From Lunatibacter salilacus (GTDB lineage Bacteria; Bacteroidota; Bacteroidia; Cytophagales; Cyclobacteriaceae): a stretch of DNA of 64,000 bases. Every line of letters starts with the position of its first letter. Position 1 is the first letter of the stretch. Below are positions 25,255 through 34,580 of this stretch, one piece after another. Location of the stretch: the NCBI RefSeq assembly GCF_009797935.1, contig NZ_VOLC01000010.1, forward strand, positions 62,001 through 126,000, given 5' to 3'. The notes beneath the pieces were generated by a model. The model saw only the letters and a program-made list of their open reading frames with translations, did not search any database and was not told the DNA's origin. A program made the position numbers and the translations under genes.

Positions 25255-27576
25255 TTATTGTAAGCCATTAGTTACCGGTAATGTAAAGTAAAAGGTACTT
25301 CCTTCCCCTAATTCGCTTTCAGCCCATAATTTCCCATGATGGCGCTGGATGATTTCATAAGAAACAAATAACCCAATACCCAAGCCCTGAAATTGAACGG
25401 CGTGCTCTTCCACCCGATGATATTTGTCAAATACTTTGTCAAGACTATGTTGAGCAATTCCGATACCAGTATCTTTCACTGATACATTTATTTTGTCAAG
25501 TTTCTGATCCACATTGATATAAACCTTTTCTGAATGGGGAGAATATTTTATGGCATTGGTAAGTAAATTGATGACTACCTGCTGCAGCCTATCTCTATCC
25601 CCGGTAACCTTTTTATCAACTTTCCCCGTTTTTACAATGGTATGCGTGGTGGATGTAAGCTGAATATTTTCTACTGTCGTGTCAATCATATCATTAAAAT
25701 CAAACGTAGTGATGTTATAATTAAGCTTTCCGAGCTGTATCTTACTTACATCCAGCAGTTCCCCTATCAATTCGTTAAGCCTGTTGACTGACTGGCTTGC
25801 CTTCTTGGCGTACAGATTTGCCTCTTCATTGTCTTCGTCCAACAAAAGCTCCAACATTTGCAAATACGCCTTTGCAGTAGTAAGGGGAGTTTTCATTTCA
25901 TGGCTTGCAATGCTGATGAATTCATCTTTTTTTTCTTCTCTTATTTTTTGCTCCTGAATTTCCGTACTCGTACCAACCCACATCTGTATTTTCCCATTAG
26001 AGTCCCGCTGGGGAATAGCCCGGCTAAGTTGCCAGCGATATTCCCCATCGTGTCTTCGAAATCGGTGTTCAAACAAAAAGTCGTTACCCGTTGAAATGGC
26101 ATTTAGCCATACTTCGATATTCTTATCCCTATCATCCGGATGCACTATTTGTAACCATCCGTCTTTATAAACCTGCTCAGGCGTTAATCCTGAATAATCA
26201 AAAACTGACTGGTTGAAATAATTCAAATTGCCGTCTGTGTCTGAGGTCCAAATATGCTGTGGCATGGAATCAGCAAGCAGTCGGAATTGTTCTTCACTTT
26301 TTTTCAATTCATTTTGGGCATTTTTTATATCAGAAATATCACGGGTCGTACCTGTTACTGCTTCAACTTCCCCTTTTTCATTTATTACCGGAGTAAAAAT
26401 ATAATCGTACATGCGGATTCCCATCAGGGCGTGTGGAAAAGATACCTCGCCACGGATAGACTTTTTTGTGGCAATAACCTGATCTATTTCCCGCTCATGC
26501 ATTTCGGCATGCCAGGGCTCGTACCCCAATTCCAACATACCTTTACCGATCGAATCTTCCCGCATGCGTCCCCACATTTTCAGCAATGCTTCATTTGCGT
26601 AAGTGAACCTATAGTTTAGATCAAATGCGTAAATAAGATCAGGAGTGTTTTGAGTTATGGTCTCATAGAGCCTTTTGTCTTCTTCAATCTTTTTCCTGGT
26701 TTCAACTTTTTCAGTTACATCGGTCACTACTACTATGACACCGGTAATTTTCCCACCCTCTTTCAGTGGATAGTAAATAAAATCGAAGTGAAAAATATCC
26801 CGTTTTCCATACCTTTTGATCGGAACAGGCAGTTCGTTACCATGATAGGCAATGCCGGTGCTTAGTACACTATCCAGCAGGGAGTGCACAGTTTCCTCTA
26901 CTTCAGGTAACGTGTCAAATAATGGATTTCCTGTAAATTCAGTTTCTGTTTTATCTATAAGTTGCAGGTAGGCATCATTAGCCATTTCTACGATATACTG
27001 AGGGCCCCTTAAAATGGTAATACCTACCGGGGCTTGTTTCATGGTATTGCGAAAACGTTGGTCGCTTTCCTCAATTTTACGTGACGTAATCACTTTTTCA
27101 GTTGTTTCTGTACAGATAACAAGCACTCCAGTCACATTGCCTGTATCATTGTGAACAGGACTATAGCTAAAGGTCCAATACACATCTTCAAGTCTTCCAT
27201 TCCGTAAAATGGGCACCAACAAATCTTCATACCAAAACGACTCCCCTTGCTCCACCACCTTACTAATCAATGGATCTATTATGTGCCATATTTCCGGCCA
27301 TGCTTCCTTTCCAGGCATCCCCAGTATAGAAGGATGCTTGCCATCTTTCCCTAAACTTGGGCGATAGGCGTCATTGTATAAACAAGTTAATTCATCAGAC
27401 CACCACAAGAACATTGGGGATTTGGAATTCAACAATATTCCCACCGTGGTGCGTAAGCTTTGGGGCCAGCTTTCGGGGTGACCTAAAGCAGTTTTACTCC
27501 AGTCGGTTGCTCTGAAGAATTCACCCATTTCTCCTCCACCCTGGAGAAAATAAAAGTTAGCATATTTTTTACACAT
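25255..27576 (-). CDS. PAS-domain sensor histidine kinase, soluble
   Basis: The 773-residue protein starts with an unusual PAS-like module (residues about 8-160, FLQGGGEMGEFFRATDWSKT...). Three classical PAS domains follow, at about 165-285, 295-410 and 420-540. The DHp helix has phospho-acceptor His559 in SIASHEMKTPLTT. The HATPase core has N-box NLLTNAIKYSP, G1 DTGIGI and G2 GLGIGL. No membrane helix is seen, so it senses a cytosolic ligand, redox or light signal. Its cognate receiver lies 15 bases downstream. Confidence 0.93.
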   Translation of the reverse strand: MCKKYANFYFLQGGGEMGEFFRATDWSKTALGHPESWPQSLRTTVGILLNSKSPMFLWWSDELTCLYNDAYRPSLGKDGKHPSILGMPGKEAWPEIWHIIDPLISKVVEQGESFWYEDLLVPILRNGRLEDVYWTFSYSPVHNDTGNVTGVLVICTETTEKVITSRKIEESDQRFRNTMKQAPVGITILRGPQYIVEMANDAYLQLIDKTETEFTGNPLFDTLPEVEETVHSLLDSVLSTGIAYHGNELPVPIKRYGKRDIFHFDFIYYPLKEGGKITGVIVVVTDVTEKVETRKKIEEDKRLYETITQNTPDLIYAFDLNYRFTYANEALLKMWGRMREDSIGKGMLELGYEPWHAEMHEREIDQVIATKKSIRGEVSFPHALMGIRMYDYIFTPVINEKGEVEAVTGTTRDISDIKNAQNELKKSEEQFRLLADSMPQHIWTSDTDGNLNYFNQSVFDYSGLTPEQVYKDGWLQIVHPDDRDKNIEVWLNAISTGNDFLFEHRFRRHDGEYRWQLSRAIPQRDSNGKIQMWVGTSTEIQEQKIREEKKDEFISIASHEMKTPLTTAKAYLQMLELLLDEDNEEANLYAKKASQSVNRLNELIGELLDVSKIQLGKLNYNITTFDFNDMIDTTVENIQLTSTTHTIVKTGKVDKKVTGDRDRLQQVVINLLTNAIKYSPHSEKVYINVDQKLDKINVSVKDTGIGIAQHSLDKVFDKYHRVEEHAVQFQGLGIGLFVSYEIIQRHHGKLWAESELGEGSTFYFTLPVTNGLQ

Positions 27577-27769
27577 ATATGTATAATCGCACGAAGTATA
27601 TCATCTGATATGCACAAACCTATTAGGAAAGCATTTTCGTAAAAGTAAAATAACGGTAAAGATACAAATAAATAATAGGAGATTCATATTTGCGCTAAAT
27701 TATGCCCGAGACCTAAAAAGATTGAGCGGGATTGGAATACATTAAACTTTCACGCCACACATTATTGGA

Positions 27770-28309
27770 TCATGATTGACATTTTTGGTTGAGGTAAGCT
27801 TTATAGGCCTGATAATCATCGTCAGAATATAAGACCACGACCACCTTCTTTACGGACTTAAGCCGGGGGATCATATCAATGATCGTATCTATGGCAATGG
27901 ATACCGCCTCTTCCATAGGATATCCAAAGGCTCCGGTGGAAATAGCCGGAAAGGCGATAGAAGTGATGCCTTCTTTATCCGCCAGATGCAGTGTATTGCG
28001 GTAACATTTAACTAATAGTTGATCCTCAGGATGGTTTATTCCATAGATAGGACCCAGACAATGAATGACATATTTGTTAGGCAAATTATGCGCACCGGTA
28101 ATCACGGCTTCGCCCGGCTTTATGGGAGCCAAGTGCCGGCATTCCTTTTCAAGACCCGGTCCTGCTGCCCTATGTATAGCGCCTGCAACACCCCCGCCTA
28201 TGCGAAGCTCGGCATTGGCAGCATTGACAACTGCAATCATGTCGGATTGCTGAGATATGTCCCCTTTTCTCAATTCGAAGGTTATTTCGCTTATTTTGAG
28301 CTGAATCAT
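27770..28309 (-). CDS. Macro domain protein (O-acetyl-ADP-ribose deacetylase type)
   Basis: The 179-residue protein is a single macro domain. ADP-ribose-binding signatures are VVNAANAELRIGGGVAGAIHRAAG (given here as VVNAANAEL and GGGVAGAIHRAAG) and AFPAISTGAFGYP, matching the MacroD/YmdB branch. The conserved NAAN and GGGVAGA loops suggest hydrolysis of ADP-ribosyl or O-acetyl-ADP-ribose groups. It stands alone, with no ADP-ribosyltransferase or toxin nearby, so a housekeeping role is likelier than an antitoxin role. Confidence 0.92.
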   Translation of the reverse strand: MIQLKISEITFELRKGDISQQSDMIAVVNAANAELRIGGGVAGAIHRAAGPGLEKECRHLAPIKPGEAVITGAHNLPNKYVIHCLGPIYGINHPEDQLLVKCYRNTLHLADKEGITSIAFPAISTGAFGYPMEEAVSIAIDTIIDMIPRLKSVKKVVVVLYSDDDYQAYKAYLNQKCQS

Positions 28310-28624
28310 AATTCCGTATTTAATTCCGTAATGGATTTCTCATAAATAAGCGATTTCCAAATTGTATTTTTAAATTTCTCATCAGGTTAATACCATCTCT
28401 AAGATGGAAGATTCATACATTGCTGTTAGGTCTAGAGGATGTTCCTGAAAATGTGAGCCTTTTTTTGATAATCTTGATAAAACTGACGACAACCGCCCAT
28501 GCCTGAAATGCTGGGGATTTCGGAATTCATTACTATTCATCGTAATTAAAGCCTAAGCGGGACCAAGAACCAGAAACTATTTTTTAGCCTATTAGTGTTG
28601 ACTATACCATGTTATCCAGTTATT
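28310..28624. other. Gene-free stretch
   Basis: About 315 AT-rich bases between the macro-domain gene and the TPR lipoprotein gene. I see no reading frame, repeat or hairpin worth naming. The macro gene promoter must lie at its left end. Confidence 0.4.
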
Positions 28625-29596
28625 CTATCTGCAATTTTCATCAATCAATTTTTCCACTTCATCGCCATATTGTTCAGTATATCCCAAATCATTCGCTTTT
28701 TCTAGGTCAGCACATCCTTTGTCCTTTTCACCATTCTTTAAATAGACCATGGCACGGTTTTTATAAGCATAAGAATTTGTTGAAAGCAATTTTAAGGAAT
28801 GACTAATATCTGTCAATGCTTTGCCATTTTCACCAAATTTAAAGTAGGCAAATCCCCTATTATTTAAAGAATATGCTTTTAATACTTGAAAGTTTTTATT
28901 TTCTGAAATAGTTTCTATCGATTTGTTGTAATCAGCAATTGCTTTTTCAAATTGTTGTTGCTCAACGAAAAAAGTTGCTCTTTCTTCATAGGCGAAAGAC
29001 TTTGCAGGATCAATTTCAATAGCTTGATTGAATTCCTTCAACGCTAAGTCTAGGTTACCTAGTTTTCTATTTGCTGAAGCTCGTAAGACAATTATATCAT
29101 AGTTGTTAGGTTCTATATTCAAAAGTTTGTCATATTCATCTATTGCTTTTTCAAACTGACCTGATATTTGAAGATAGTTTGCCTTAATTTTAATAAGTTC
29201 GGAATTATAAGAATCTTCAGAAAGAGCGACATCAATATCCGAAAGAATTTGGCTCATTTCGTATTTTCCTGTTAGGCTGTACATTACCGCTCGGAAACCG
29301 TAGGCTTTGCGGTAGGCAGGGTTGATATCTATTGCTTTATTTATTGCACGTATTCCTTGTTCCTCCTTTCCAATATTGAATAATGCCCGACCTTTTAAAG
29401 CCCAACTAATATGATTGGTAGAATCTTTTTCAATTAGCTTCTCAACATAGGTTAAAGCCTTTTCATATTCTTCACTGTTGAAATACTCTACAGCTTTCTC
29501 AATATCCCTTTCTGTCTCGCTATCAAGCTGTTCGCATCCTTGAACGGAAAAGACTAGCAGAATTAGTATTAATTTAATTTGTCTCGTCATTTTCAT
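28625..29596 (-). CDS. TPR-repeat lipoprotein
   Basis: The 323-residue protein (ATG at 29596; the frame extends to a TTG at 29626) has a lipoprotein signal ending FSVQGC and then about seven tetratricopeptide repeats, for example YFNSEEYEKALTYVEKLIEKD, KLGNLDLALKEFNQAIEIDP and QQQFEKAIADYNKSIETIS. It ends with EKLIDENCR. TPR arrays mediate protein-protein contact. It is likely an envelope scaffold, with no specific partner indicated by the neighbours. Confidence 0.85.
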   Translation of the reverse strand: MKMTRQIKLILILLVFSVQGCEQLDSETERDIEKAVEYFNSEEYEKALTYVEKLIEKDSTNHISWALKGRALFNIGKEEQGIRAINKAIDINPAYRKAYGFRAVMYSLTGKYEMSQILSDIDVALSEDSYNSELIKIKANYLQISGQFEKAIDEYDKLLNIEPNNYDIIVLRASANRKLGNLDLALKEFNQAIEIDPAKSFAYEERATFFVEQQQFEKAIADYNKSIETISENKNFQVLKAYSLNNRGFAYFKFGENGKALTDISHSLKLLSTNSYAYKNRAMVYLKNGEKDKGCADLEKANDLGYTEQYGDEVEKLIDENCR

Positions 29597-29877
29597 GAAT
29601 TGTCCATAGCTATTGCATTTACGCAACTCTCATTACTCTATAGCACCCAAATCAAATGATTGCTGATACCAAATTAAGGATTTAAGTGATCCTGTCAAGC
29701 GATCTCTCGATAATTTTGTCGGATCTAGGAACGTAGCGGGTACGGAATAGTAGAAATATTGGGTAATGTTTAGTTCCTCTAAGAGCGCTGAGACCCATAA
29801 CACTATTCTTTCCCCCAACTACTAGTAAAAAGATAGACTTTAAATCATAATAGCAAAGTTCTTTAAAAAATATAACC
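29597..29877. other. Gene-free stretch
   Basis: About 280 bases upstream of the TPR lipoprotein gene. Two short overlapping minus-strand frames (61 and 71 codons) exist, but neither looks like a protein family and both lack a plausible start context. The promoter of the TPR gene should lie at the left end. Confidence 0.4.
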
Positions 29878-29912
29878 AAAAAAGCCGCCTCCTTCAACAG
29901 GAAACGGCTTTT
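29878..29912 (-). terminator. Intrinsic terminator of the ThuA gene
   Basis: AAAAGCCG and CGGCTTTT form the outer stem, TCCT/AGGA an inner one, and the minus strand continues into a T run (A tract at 29878-29883 on plus). It lies 21 bases past the ThuA stop. Confidence 0.75.
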
Positions 29913-29933
29913 ATTAAAGAGCTTACAATTTAA

Positions 29934-30707
29934 TCAAAACGGCCTACCAAGCGCAGCCCACCAGATACCACCCAAGACATGGGTTAAAAACGACTCATCG
30001 AGAAAAGCTTCGTCCGTATGGCCAAGGCCGGTGTAAAATACCCTGCCACCGTCATATACATGGTACCAAGAGATTGGGTGGTCGCCCATGCCCATGGACT
30101 CACCGTTGCGGGATCCAACATCATATGAAGTTTCGTCCAGCTTTACCAGCACATTTACATTTTTGTTGAAGTTTTTGAAGGCATACCACTCATCCGTCAT
30201 CAGCCAGTTCTCCTCCAAGTGATAGGTTGAGGGATGGTTACGGTCTACGACCTTAAGCCTTGCGGTTTGCTGGTGGGGATGGTGTGCAAATTGCCCTCCA
30301 ATCATATCGTTGTACCATTTCCAGTCGTACTCAGTATCTGTAGCGCTGTGAATGCCCACTACGCCCTTTCCACTTTGGACAAATTCCTCAAAGGCGGCTT
30401 TTTGCTCCGCATTGAAAATCGTACCCGTAGTACTGACCAGAATGATTACATCGTATTTTTCCAGTTTCTCTTTGGTAAATTCAGCTTCATCTTCCGTTGT
30501 AAAAACTTGAAAACGGTGTTTGGCTCCTAGCTTTTTCATTGCCATCACCCCATCGGGAATGGACTGATGTCTGAATCCCTTGGTTTTGCTGAAAACCAGT
30601 GCTCTAAATTGACTTTGGGCGACCGATTCAGTTGTCATGGTTAATGACCAAATCAAAGCCAGAGCTAATAAACTCCTTATGGATATTTGAATAAATTTTT
30701 TGTTCAT
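29934..30707 (-). CDS. ThuA domain protein, exported
   Basis: The 257-residue protein (ATG at 30707) has a signal peptide cut near SVAQS. A complete ThuA-like glutamine-amidotransferase-fold domain follows: RALVFSKTKGFRHQSIPDG, a central GKGVVGIHSATDTEYDW, PISWYHVYDGGRVFYTGLGHTDE and a C-terminal GGIWWAAL. ThuA proteins accompany sugar 3-dehydrogenation pathways in many bacteria, and in Bacteroidota they are mostly periplasmic. Its true reaction is not established. It follows the VanX-like gene by 39 bases and likely shares its transcript. Confidence 0.88.
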   Translation of the reverse strand: MNKKFIQISIRSLLALALIWSLTMTTESVAQSQFRALVFSKTKGFRHQSIPDGVMAMKKLGAKHRFQVFTTEDEAEFTKEKLEKYDVIILVSTTGTIFNAEQKAAFEEFVQSGKGVVGIHSATDTEYDWKWYNDMIGGQFAHHPHQQTARLKVVDRNHPSTYHLEENWLMTDEWYAFKNFNKNVNVLVKLDETSYDVGSRNGESMGMGDHPISWYHVYDGGRVFYTGLGHTDEAFLDESFLTHVLGGIWWAALGRPF

Positions 30708-30746
30708 GGGTTTGTTTTTTTGAAATAAGAGACGATTATACAATTA

Positions 30747-31535
30747 TTATTCTACAATGGCGAATTTCTGGGCGGCTACTTTGCTGCTAAACGCGTTGAA
30801 ATGCCACCATTCGGAGCCAATTCCATTAAAGCCAGCACCGTTCATCACCACCCTGAGCTTTTTGCGGTTGTTTATGTGCGCTTGCGTGATTTTTCCCTCC
30901 CGGAGCATTTGATCTTCCCTGTCAGGATAAGCAGGATATCCGAAGAAATCATAGGTCGTACCCATATCCAAGGCTTCTCCGGAGGTTTTCTCCGCCAAGG
31001 TAAGGTCTACCGCTACCCCGTAGTTGTGCAGGCCCCCCTTTTTTGGATCTGCCACGTAGAGTGGCTTTATGCTATCCGGTTTGTCCAGATTGTCCCATAA
31101 AATCTGCTGAACACTTCTGGGGCGGACGCCGTCATAGATTAGGAGAGTAAGTTCCGGATATTTTTCCTGCAAAATATCGTAAGCCTTCCTCAGCATTTCT
31201 GCCGCTTCAGGTTGTAGGTAAGCGTTATTCAGGTCCCCATAAACATCCATTCGGAAAAAATTATCCGTGGTGGAGTATTTCAGTTCGACCAAGGCTTCTG
31301 GAATTATTTTCTGAATATTTACCAGTCCTGCCGCCAGTAGACTTTTTTCCAATTCACCTGGTTCTTCAGCTTCGTCCTCCTGGGACAAAAAATTCAAATG
31401 AACCGAATCCGCCTTTTCCAGCGAATACCCACTTGCCCTGCCATCATCTTGAATTGCTACTTCGGTTGATTTTGGATTTTGGCATCCTAACAGAAGGCAA
31501 AATCCAAGAAGTGCAGGAAATGCAATATTCCTCAT
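30747..31535 (-). CDS. D-Ala-D-Ala dipeptidase (VanX/M15D-like) lipoprotein
   Basis: The 262-residue protein has a lipobox (LLLGCQN) and an M15D zinc peptidase domain. DGVRPRSVQQ carries the conserved Arg, HNYGVAVDLTL provides the His and Asp ligands, and EWWHF provides the catalytic Glu and last His ligand. Such enzymes cleave D-Ala-D-Ala released from peptidoglycan. Periplasmic lipoprotein forms recycle wall peptides rather than confer vancomycin resistance. It overlaps the SDR gene by 4 bases (ATGA). Confidence 0.9.
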   Translation of the reverse strand: MRNIAFPALLGFCLLLGCQNPKSTEVAIQDDGRASGYSLEKADSVHLNFLSQEDEAEEPGELEKSLLAAGLVNIQKIIPEALVELKYSTTDNFFRMDVYGDLNNAYLQPEAAEMLRKAYDILQEKYPELTLLIYDGVRPRSVQQILWDNLDKPDSIKPLYVADPKKGGLHNYGVAVDLTLAEKTSGEALDMGTTYDFFGYPAYPDREDQMLREGKITQAHINNRKKLRVVMNGAGFNGIGSEWWHFNAFSSKVAAQKFAIVE

Positions 31536-32293
31536 GAAGTTTTTTTATTAATCACCATCGTACTTGCCTGATCCAATGGCAGGATAAGTACATCCGCCAT
31601 AACCACATGAGGAGGCCTCGTCACTGCAAAAACAATAATATCGGCAATATCATCCGCTGTCAACGCATCATAGCCCTGGTAGGTAGTCTTTGCACGATCT
31701 TCGTCCCCTTTGAACCGCACCAATGAAAACTCAGTCTCCACCATGCCCGGATGGATCCCCATAACCTTTATACCATACGGATTAAGATCTATGCGCATAC
31801 CCTTGGTAATGGCGTCTACGGCATATTTAGATCCGCAGTACACATTACCTCGGGGATATACTTCTTTACCCGCAATGGAGCCTATGTTGATTACTTGACC
31901 GGACTTTCGCTCCACCATCCCCGGTATGATTTTTTTGGATACATAAAGCAGTCCTTTTACATTGATGTCCATCATGGCATCCCAATCATCGACATTTCCC
32001 TCATGGATAAAATCCAATCCGTGGGCGTTGCCGGCATTGTTGATCAGCACGTCTATTTTCTTCCACTCCGCAGACAGCGAGTCGATTGCTTTGTAGACAT
32101 CCGCCTTCTTACTGACATCAAATGTTAAGGGGTGAAAGGGGGTGCCTTCCGGCAAAGTCTGTTTGAGTTCATCAAGCCTATCGCTTCTGCGCCCACAGCC
32201 AATGATGGCATAACCTACTTCCGCCATCTGAATTGCCGTGGACCAACCTATACCTGAGGTTGCACCTGTGATAAATGCGATCTTTTTTTCCAT
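31532..32293 (-). CDS. Short-chain dehydrogenase/reductase (YdfG-like)
   Basis: This 253-residue classical SDR has the cofactor motif TGATSGIGWS, NNAGNA, and the catalytic YCGSK (YxxxK) with an upstream Ser in INIGSIAGKE. It resembles the NADP-dependent 3-hydroxy-acid dehydrogenases of the YdfG group. The substrate is not determinable. It is the first gene of an SDR, dipeptidase, ThuA run with overlapping or close junctions. Confidence 0.9.
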   Translation of the reverse strand: MEKKIAFITGATSGIGWSTAIQMAEVGYAIIGCGRRSDRLDELKQTLPEGTPFHPLTFDVSKKADVYKAIDSLSAEWKKIDVLINNAGNAHGLDFIHEGNVDDWDAMMDINVKGLLYVSKKIIPGMVERKSGQVINIGSIAGKEVYPRGNVYCGSKYAVDAITKGMRIDLNPYGIKVMGIHPGMVETEFSLVRFKGDEDRAKTTYQGYDALTADDIADIIVFAVTRPPHVVMADVLILPLDQASTMVINKKTS

Positions 32294-32361
32294 CCCTGAA
32301 TTTAAATAATTCCGCTTAGGGACAAAAATTCTCCCAAGTTAAATCATGAAATTGGCAGCTA

Positions 32362-33138
32362 TTATTGAAAATTAAAATAGATCGTGATGGCTTTTCTCCG
32401 GATATCGGTGATGGATGAATCAATCCTTTCATCCGAATAGCCAGGTCGGTGCAAATTCATCAGCCCATGAGAAAACCGGATTTCGGGGGAAAACTTGAAA
32501 TACTTAAAGTACAAGTCAAATCCCATACCCATCTCCAGGGCTACGTCCCTACCCCGTAGTACCACATCATCTTCATCTGCCTCTTCTTGGTTTTTGGTGC
32601 GAATCTGACCGTTCAACCCACCCACAAAAAACATCCGTGTATTGTTAAAGCGTTCTGATTTATATTTGAAAAGTAACGGAAATTCCACCAATGTTTCCTC
32701 ACTCATTAATGGAACCGTATTAATTCCCAATCCATTTGGAGCGTTGGCGTCGTCGGCAAAAAGCTGTAAATCTGTCCTATGCTCGTAAAAGGCAACCTTC
32801 GGGGTAAACATAATATTAAACTGATCGTGTAGTCGGGCGGTCACCAGAAAGCCCAACGCAAATCCAGGCGAAAATACAGGCATAATTGACCTTACTCCGC
32901 TGGCATCGGTATTTAGGGGATCAAGAAAAGATTCCGAATATTTTATGCGAAGCGAACTGTTGTGCGCTGCCAGAAAAAAACCGTACGACAAAAATTGGTC
33001 ATCACTTCCGGACTTATTAAAAATAAACGTTTTTTCCTGTGCCATTCCCGACAGAAAGGTCACAAAAAAAAGTGCGCCGAATAGCCCTACTTTTCTCCTA
33101 TGTAAATGGAACTGATGCCGAAGGTGAGTAATTTGCAT
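32362..33138 (-). CDS. porT: Type IX secretion system outer-membrane protein PorT
   Basis: The 258-residue protein has a signal sequence (LFGALFFVTFLSGMAQ, residues about 18-33) and an eight-strand-like outer-membrane beta-barrel pattern ending in ITIYFNFQ, with terminal aromatic residues. Its placement immediately after ubiE and next to engB is the conserved porT locus of Bacteroidota, and the sequence (HNSSLRIKYSE, SPGFALGFLVTARLHDQF) fits the PorT family. It is required for T9SS assembly, and the window contains a T9SS cargo at 7425-9284. Its start lies 52 bases inside the end of ubiE. Confidence 0.88.
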   Translation of the reverse strand: MQITHLRHQFHLHRRKVGLFGALFFVTFLSGMAQEKTFIFNKSGSDDQFLSYGFFLAAHNSSLRIKYSESFLDPLNTDASGVRSIMPVFSPGFALGFLVTARLHDQFNIMFTPKVAFYEHRTDLQLFADDANAPNGLGINTVPLMSEETLVEFPLLFKYKSERFNNTRMFFVGGLNGQIRTKNQEEADEDDVVLRGRDVALEMGMGFDLYFKYFKFSPEIRFSHGLMNLHRPGYSDERIDSSITDIRRKAITIYFNFQ

Positions 33139-33809
33139 GTTGTCTTTTTAAAACCTACCTTCTCCAGGATGCGAAGGAAGTCATCTCCATCAGGAAATGC
33201 CTGAACAGATTCGGGAAGATAGGTATATGCTGCGTTATCTTTAGATACTACTTTTCCTATTTGAGGTAAAATATATTTAAAATAAACGTTATATGCTTGT
33301 TTCATAGGGAATTTTTTTGGTTTGGAAAATTCCACAATGACGGTCTTACCCCCAGGCTTCAGTACCCGGTACATATCAGACAGCCCCTTTTCCAAGTTTT
33401 CAAAATTCCGTACTCCAAAGGAAACGATCACTGCATCAAATTTATTTTCTTCGAACAACAACTTTTCAGAATCCCCCAACTGAAGTTCTATTCTATTGTC
33501 CAACTTCCTCTTTTTCAGCTTTTTGCGTCCCTCGGCCAACATACCCTCAGAAATATCCACGCCGATGACTTTGTCGGGATTCAATGCCAAAGCCTCTATC
33601 GCAAAGTCGCCGGTTCCGGTGGCAATATCCAAGATAAGCTTAGGTTGATCCTTTTTCAGCATCTTGATGGCCTTTTTCCTCCATGTTATGTCTATTCCCA
33701 GACTGAGAACATGGTTTAACAGGTCGTACTTTTTACTGATATTGTTAAACATGTTGGCAACCTGCTCTTTTTTGCCTTCCTGCTTATCTTTATAGGGAAC
33801 TACTGACAT
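33087..33809 (-). CDS. ubiE: Demethylmenaquinone/2-methoxy-6-polyprenylbenzoquinol methyltransferase
   Basis: The 240-residue SAM-dependent methyltransferase has UbiE/MenG signatures: the SAM site LDIATGTGDFAIEA, YDLLNHVLSLGIDITWRK near residue 28, and the post-motif FGVRNFENLEKGL. It performs the last methylation in menaquinone synthesis, which is the quinone expected in this phylum. It overlaps porT by 52 bases, so the two are transcribed together. Confidence 0.95.
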   Translation of the reverse strand: MSVVPYKDKQEGKKEQVANMFNNISKKYDLLNHVLSLGIDITWRKKAIKMLKKDQPKLILDIATGTGDFAIEALALNPDKVIGVDISEGMLAEGRKKLKKRKLDNRIELQLGDSEKLLFEENKFDAVIVSFGVRNFENLEKGLSDMYRVLKPGGKTVIVEFSKPKKFPMKQAYNVYFKYILPQIGKVVSKDNAAYTYLPESVQAFPDGDDFLRILEKVGFKKTTCKLLTFGISSIYIGEK

Positions 33810-33873
33810 AACGTGGTGTTTGGGTACAATATTAGTAAGTAAACCTGAGCATCGGAAAAATGTTAAAGATTAA

Positions 33874-33902
33874 TTGGTGCTACTGAGAAAAGTTTACCTT
33901 TG
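33874..33902 (+). promoter_or_regulatory. Bacteroidota promoter of engB (-33 TTG and -7 TACCTTTG)
   Basis: TTG at 33874-33876 and TACCTTTG at 33895-33902 are separated by 18 bases, fitting TTG-N18-20-TAnnTTTG. The engB ATG at 33919 lies 17 bases downstream. The longer frame opening at 33874 starts inside this promoter and is not used. Confidence 0.7.
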
Positions 33903-33918
33903 TGAAAAATTGGATATC

Positions 33919-34521
33919 ATGATCAAAAAGGCAAGTTTTATTATCAGCAATACGGATTTCCGGAAATGCCCCTCGCCGGACAAGCCTGAATTTGCCTTTA
34001 TAGGCAGATCCAACGTGGGCAAAAGTTCGTTGATCAACATGTTGACCAATAATAAAAACCTGGCAAAAATATCAGGCACGCCGGGTAAAACCCAGCTTAT
34101 CAATCATTTTGGCATTGATGATAAATGGTACATGGTGGATTTGCCGGGATATGGGTTTGCGAAAGTAAGCAAGACCTTGAAAGCTGAATGGGACAAAATG
34201 ATCCGGGAGTACCTCACTCTGCGGGAAAACTTGGTAGCCATTTTCATTTTGGTTGACAGCCGATTGGATCCGCAAAAGATAGACTTGGAATTTATCCTCT
34301 GGTGTGCGGAACAAGAGGTTCCTTTTGCACTTATTTTTACTAAAGCCGACAAGCAGTCCCATTCCAAAACCACGACGAACGTCAGCAAATTCCTAGAGGA
34401 GATGAAGAAATTATTTGGCGATGAGCCGGATTATTTTGTTACCTCAGCCGAAACCTCAACGGGTAAAGATGACGTAATAACTTTTATAGAAGAAAATGTT
34501 GCGGAGTTTTATAAACGGTAA
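33919..34521 (+). CDS. engB: Ribosome biogenesis GTPase EngB (YihA/YsxC)
   Basis: The 200-residue TRAFAC GTPase has G1 IGRSNVGKS, G2 with TPGKTQ, G3 DLPGYG and G4 TKAD, and the usual N-terminal FRKCPSPDKPEFAF. It acts in large-subunit (50S) assembly. It is divergent from ubiE-porT, as in related genomes. Confidence 0.95.
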   Translation: MIKKASFIISNTDFRKCPSPDKPEFAFIGRSNVGKSSLINMLTNNKNLAKISGTPGKTQLINHFGIDDKWYMVDLPGYGFAKVSKTLKAEWDKMIREYLTLRENLVAIFILVDSRLDPQKIDLEFILWCAEQEVPFALIFTKADKQSHSKTTTNVSKFLEEMKKLFGDEPDYFVTSAETSTGKDDVITFIEENVAEFYKR

Positions 34522-34580
34522 GCACTTGACAGTAAATATTTTCAGCACGATATAAAATAAATCAACAAAAAAATATTAGC

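Noticed and set aside
27770-28309. Macro-domain protein as part of an ADP-ribosylation toxin-antitoxin pair
   Set aside because: No ADP-ribosyltransferase-like gene lies next to it.
29633-29897. Two minus-strand short frames
   Set aside because: No family resemblance; they overlap each other in different frames, and the second overlaps a terminator.
29934-30707. ThuA gene as a member of the 42.6-50.1 kb sugar locus
   Set aside because: It lies 12 kb away in a different operon with an SDR and a peptidase; functional relation is possible but not supported by position.
30747-31535. VanX-type vancomycin resistance determinant
   Set aside because: No VanH or VanA homologue is nearby, and the lipoprotein form points to wall-peptide recycling.
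33874-33918. Longer engB frame
   Set aside because: Starts at the -33 element of the engB promoter; conserved sequence begins at 33919.
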